In this document: piece by piece, positions 7,635 to 10,000 of the stretch
Position numbering within the stretch: position 1 is the stretch's first letter
How the letters are laid out: the number at the start of each line of letters is the position of its first letter
Source: Chondrilla cf. caribensis
Taxonomy: Eukaryota > Porifera > Demospongiae > Chondrillida > Chondrillidae
DNA length: 10,000 nucleotides
Reading direction: 5' to 3'
Assembly (NCBI GenBank): GCA_964020155.1
Contig: OZ026561.1
Coordinates: 1,317,047 to 1,327,046, forward strand
Translations under genes and position numbers: made by a program
Notes under the pieces: generated by a model
Databases searched by the model: none
What the model was told of the DNA's origin: nothing
Seen by the model: only the letters and a program-made list of their open reading frames with translations

Positions 7635-7940
7635 CTGTCAGTCCCTAAAACGATAACAAGCTGGCTGGAAAGAAAAGAACGAGATGAAGTGAACGGATGA
7701 TCCGAATATCTATCCGAGGAAAAGCTATAGAACGAACTGAAAACTATAGCAACTATTTTGATATCGATCAAGCTGCAGCTGCTATAATCGTACACAGTAG
7801 TTTGTCTCAGTTGACGCGGTTTAGTAATATTGCGCCTCGCCACGTCATTCACGTGAGCACAAGTTATTACGTGAATGGCGTAAACATGTTACTTCGTATG
7901 ATTATGCGTTCCTTTTTCACGATTAGACAGTACCTTGGAC
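7635..7940 (-). promoter_or_regulatory. Upstream region of the GATA-type gene
   Basis: No frame is supported in these 306 bp. The stretch precedes the start codon and contains a dyad of ACGTGA-type sites (7843-7880) with one CACGTG (7850-7855). Function as promoter or 5' UTR follows only from position. Confidence 0.35.
7843..7880. repeat. 12-bp inverted repeat with ACGTGA sites
   Basis: CGTCATTCACGT (7843-7854) and ACGTGAATGGCG (7869-7880) pair over 12 bp (one G-T pair) around 14 nt. The inner 9 bp are perfect. The left arm overlaps CACGTG. Confidence 0.65.
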
Positions 7941-8247
7941 TGTATAAGTACTACACTGGGACACTGAATGGCCTCCTCGCGTATTAATGTGTTTCTGCAA
8001 TTCACAGGTTTGTATTATATCGAGTGCACTGTGATATTATTCCGAATTGAATAAATCTTTAAAATTGGAATTGTTGCGTATAACATCAGTACATTGCCTA
8101 CAGGGACAAACAATCGATAAAATTTGGCAATAAATTAAAAGGGTAAACCAATAGCAGTGTACATAATACCACGTGGCTTACTAATCAATTAGTGGAGACA
8201 TCATATTCACACATGCCATGAATAATAGTATTATTGTTAATTAAACA
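7941..8247. repeat. ~307-bp direct repeat, copy 1
   Basis: This is matched over its length, with small indels, by 9046-9351. Shared blocks include AATGTGTTTCTGCAATTCAC, TTGGAATTGTTGCGTATAAC and AAAGGGTAAACCAATAGCAG. It starts TGTA and ends AAACA. This copy has an extra GGACACTG near its start. No protein is encoded. Confidence 0.85.
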
Positions 8248-8358
8248 CACATACACACGTGTGTGTGTATGTATACTCACTAGATCTCATTATTGACAGA
8301 AAAGTTTCTCTTCTCACCAGAGGATTCACTACCTATAGACTGGTGTCATCAGGGGGAT

Positions 8359-8492
8359 GCAGGCTATTTATCCCACAGAGCTTTATATGGCTTCCCTCAC
8401 TCTGGTTTATTCAGATAAAGTGGGTAATAGGGCGTGGCTGTGTAATCTTGTGTGAGGATTGGAGAACACTGTCTGATAGGGTGGATTGGTAC
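8359..8492. repeat. Tandem repeat unit A (134 bp)
   Basis: This is the first of two near-identical units 169 bp apart. It starts GCAGGCTATTTATCCCACAG and ends GGGTGGATTGGTAC. It lacks 13 bp (GGCTTGCTGAGCT) present in unit B at an AGCT sequence. No coding function is apparent. Confidence 0.88.
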
Positions 8493-8528
8493 AGTACCTA
8501 CATGGGCATGTAGTGAAAATGAAAATTG
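8491..8528. repeat. 38-bp repeat with CTACATG/CATGTAG palindrome, copy 1
   Basis: ACAGTACCTACATGGGCATG and the following TAGTGAAAATGAAAATTG recur at 8928-8965 with one difference. The 7-bp arms CTACATG and CATGTAG surround GG. Confidence 0.8.
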
Positions 8529-8674
8529 CAGGCTATTTATCCCACAGAGCTGGCTTGCTGAGCTTTATATGGCTTCCCTCACTCTGGTTTATTCAGTTAC
8601 AGTGGCTAATTGGGCGTGGCTGTGTAATCTTGTGTGAGGATTGGAGAACACTGTCTGATAGGGTGGATTGGTAC
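8528..8674. repeat. Tandem repeat unit B (147 bp)
   Basis: This second unit matches 8359-8492 apart from a few substitutions and the 13-bp segment bounded by AGCT on both sides. It ends GGGTGGATTGGTAC at 8674. Confidence 0.88.
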
Positions 8675-8927
8675 TTGCTAGAACAAGACAGTTTACAAGT
8701 TTTTGGCTTGTCCAAATTAAAAAAGAGAGTATGTTTCGTTGGGTGTGTACAGTTGAGCATTCTTATAACAGCACTTTTCACAAGAACAGTGCCTTTATAA
8801 CAACTTGTTCTGTGGGCACATACACGGTAATTGCAATGGTTACAACAGCAAATGGTTATAAAAGCAGGTGAAGTGAGGAACCAACAGTGATGTCTGACTA
8901 TGCCTATATATGCATAATATCTCACTT
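8675..8927. other. Unique sequence between repeats
   Basis: No gene is recognised here; it lies inside the direct-repeat block. Confidence 0.5.
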
Positions 8928-8965
8928 ACAGTACCTACATGGGCATGTAGAGAAAATGAAAATTG
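8928..8965. repeat. 38-bp repeat with CTACATG/CATGTAG palindrome, copy 2
   Basis: This is the same 38-bp segment as at 8491-8528, but without the tandem unit that follows the first copy. It is followed by a (CA)n run at about 8980-8998. Confidence 0.8.
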
Positions 8966-9045
8966 TGTTAGGTGGATGGACACACACACACACACACAGT
9001 TGCCTTTTTCAGTCCTTATTACAGAGGTTTCCTCAATTCAGAGGT

Positions 9046-9351
9046 TGTACTACAGTACTACACTGAATGGCGTCCTCGTGTATATAATGTGTTTCTGCAA
9101 TTCACAGGTTTGTAATATCGAGTGCACTGTGATATAATATTCCAAATTGAATAAATTTTTAAATTGGAATTGTTGCGTATAACATCACTACAATGCCCAA
9201 GGGACAAGCAATCAGTAAACTTTGGCACAAAAAGGGTAAACCAATAGCAGTGTACATAATAACACATGGCTTACTAATAAATCAGTTAATACATCATATT
9301 CACACATGCCATGAATTATAATTATAATTAAGTATTATTCTTAATTAAACA
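9046..9351. repeat. ~306-bp direct repeat, copy 2
   Basis: This is the second copy of 7941-8247 in the same orientation. Near the end it has a different AT-rich insert with TAATTAAG/CTTAATTA as inverted arms. It ends 31 bp from the stop codon of the WD40 exon and may be part of that gene's 3' UTR. Confidence 0.85.
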
Positions 9352-9382
9352 ACACAAGTTGTGAGTACAAAGTAATACGACG

Positions 9383-9487
9383 TTATATATCTTTTTGAAG
9401 AAATTCTGTGTCTGTCCATAGACGAATGCTACCATCAAAGCCGCATGAAACAAGGAGTTCGAGATCCTTACAATAGTCCAAATCCCT
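9383..9487 (-). CDS. WD40 protein, last coding exon
   Basis: This exon encodes RDLDYCKDLELLVSCGFDGS, then IRLWTDTEFLQKDI and TAA. CGFDGSIRLW is a textbook final strand of a WD40 blade. No AATAAA was found close downstream on this strand. Confidence 0.82.
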   Translation of the reverse strand, partial: RDLDYCKDLELLVSCGFDGSIRLWTDTEFLQKDI

Positions 9488-9880
9488 CTAAATTCCAAAA
9501 CAGACAACAATGATGCCTCTATTGAATTCATATATATATTGAAACACACACTGGCTATAAAAGCCAACCACTAAAATAGTTACTGCCACAACAAATCTAC
9601 ACATGTATCTGTACTATTAACACCAAAATATAGTTTAATACAGAAGAAATGTGAATTTCATTTTATCCCTCTTCAATTAATCAAATGTCTACTAAAATAC
9701 AGCAACCAGGTGGACGTCACTGTACAGGAAATGACAAATGGAGTAAAGGCATGCTTTCCGAGATACAGTCAACACTGCATATGAAGTCGTACTTACTATT
9801 ATGTTGGTATGGCCAGATAGCTTACAGACGACCTTCTGTGTTCTTACTTCCCATATGTATATGCACCTGTCTTGAGAGGT
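9383..9880 (-). CDS. WD40-repeat protein, last two coding exons (partial)
   Basis: These are the C-terminal two coding exons, at 9797-9880 (28 codons) and 9383-9487 (34 codons plus TAA at 9383-9385), separated by a 309-bp phase-0 intron. The upstream acceptor is CTCTATGCTCACCCTAG/ACC, preceded by an in-frame TAG. The donor is ATA/GTAAGT and the last acceptor GAATTTAG/AGG. The joined peptide has RCIYIWEVRTQKVVCKLSGH, the end of one blade, then HTNIIRDLDYC through SCGFDGSIRLW, a complete WD40 repeat with the usual 28 residues between GH and the closing W. The protein ends TDTEFLQKDI. WD40 propellers are protein-interaction platforms. The ending vaguely recalls DCAF11/WDR23, but the window shows too little to name it. 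Earlier exons lie right of 10000. Confidence 0.82.
9797..9880 (-). CDS. WD40 protein, penultimate coding exon
   Basis: This exon encodes TSQDRCIYIWEVRTQKVVCK followed by LSGHTNII: the closing IW of one blade and the GH of the next. Its 84 nt keep phase 0 on both sides if the upstream intron is also phase 0. Confidence 0.82.
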
Positions 9881-9946
9881 CTAGGGTGAGCATAGAGTGA
9901 CAACAATAAAGTTTGAAGACGATTCAAGACCAAACCTGTGAATGAT

Positions 9947-9957
9947 ACACACGCACA

Positions 9958-9990
<33 letters not shown>

Positions 9991-10000
9991 ACACACACAC
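9947..10000. repeat. (CA)n tract with (CG)7 core
   Basis: CA repeats flank an alternating CG run at 9974-9988 and continue to the window edge. On the minus strand this is inside the intron of the WD40 gene that leads off the window. Confidence 0.92.

Noticed and set aside
8253..8264. ACACACGTGTGT palindrome
   Set aside because: It is the junction of a CA and a GT run, and simple-sequence DNA accounts for it.
8359..8674. CRISPR-like or satellite array
   Set aside because: There are only two long units, in a eukaryotic context.
7941..9351. LTR retrotransposon
   Set aside because: Direct repeats are present, but there is no primer-binding site, polypurine tract, target duplication or protein. 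It is listed only as a repeat block.

Overview
The window is animal nuclear DNA. It has spliced genes with GT/AG introns, microsatellites, a tRNA-derived SINE-like copy and small inverted-repeat transposons. It is AT-rich, with ACAT/CA repeats and moderately short introns (309 to about 720 bp). Taken together with a ZGLP1-like GATA protein, this suits an invertebrate, possibly a demosponge; the taxon is inference, not shown. There are no bacterial features.

Three genes, all on the minus strand, can be supported. At the right edge (9383-9880) are the last two coding exons of a WD40-repeat protein whose 5' part lies beyond the window. In the middle (6900-7634) is an uninterrupted 244-codon frame for a GATA-type zinc-finger protein that resembles ZGLP1. 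At 4112-5862 are the first three coding exons of SRRT/ARS2, the nuclear cap-binding-complex cofactor. Splice sites and phases fit exactly for SRRT (three phase-2 introns) and for the WD40 pair (one phase-0 intron). SRRT continues to the left, but no convincing exon 4 was found, so 1-4111 is probably mostly one long repeat-filled intron.

Layout left to right: (TA)n at about 51-102; two copies of one small DNA transposon (274-897 and 1123-1784), each with terminal inverted repeats and its own 3-bp target-site duplication; a repeat-like region at 1919-2495 with a foldback at each side and a 42-codon minus-strand frame; hairpin-forming repeats at 2642-2713 and 3140-3163; non-coding sequence to 4111; SRRT exon 3, a TG/TATG-rich intron 2, exon 2, intron 1, exon 1 and a GC-box/E-box upstream region; a tRNA-derived SINE-like segment near 6041; non-coding sequence with a poly(A) signal; the ZGLP1-like gene; its upstream region with a dyad of ACGTGA sites; a duplicated block at 7941-9351 with two ~306-bp direct repeats around tandem 134/147-bp repeats; the WD40 exons; and a CA/CG alternating tract at the right end.

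The three genes have no evident common pathway, and eukaryotic neighbours need not. The main points of interest are the SRRT exon structure (skipping exon 2 would make a stop codon at the junction), the cysteine-rich tail of the GATA protein, the paired transposons, the decayed repeat with a small ORF, and the direct-repeat block.
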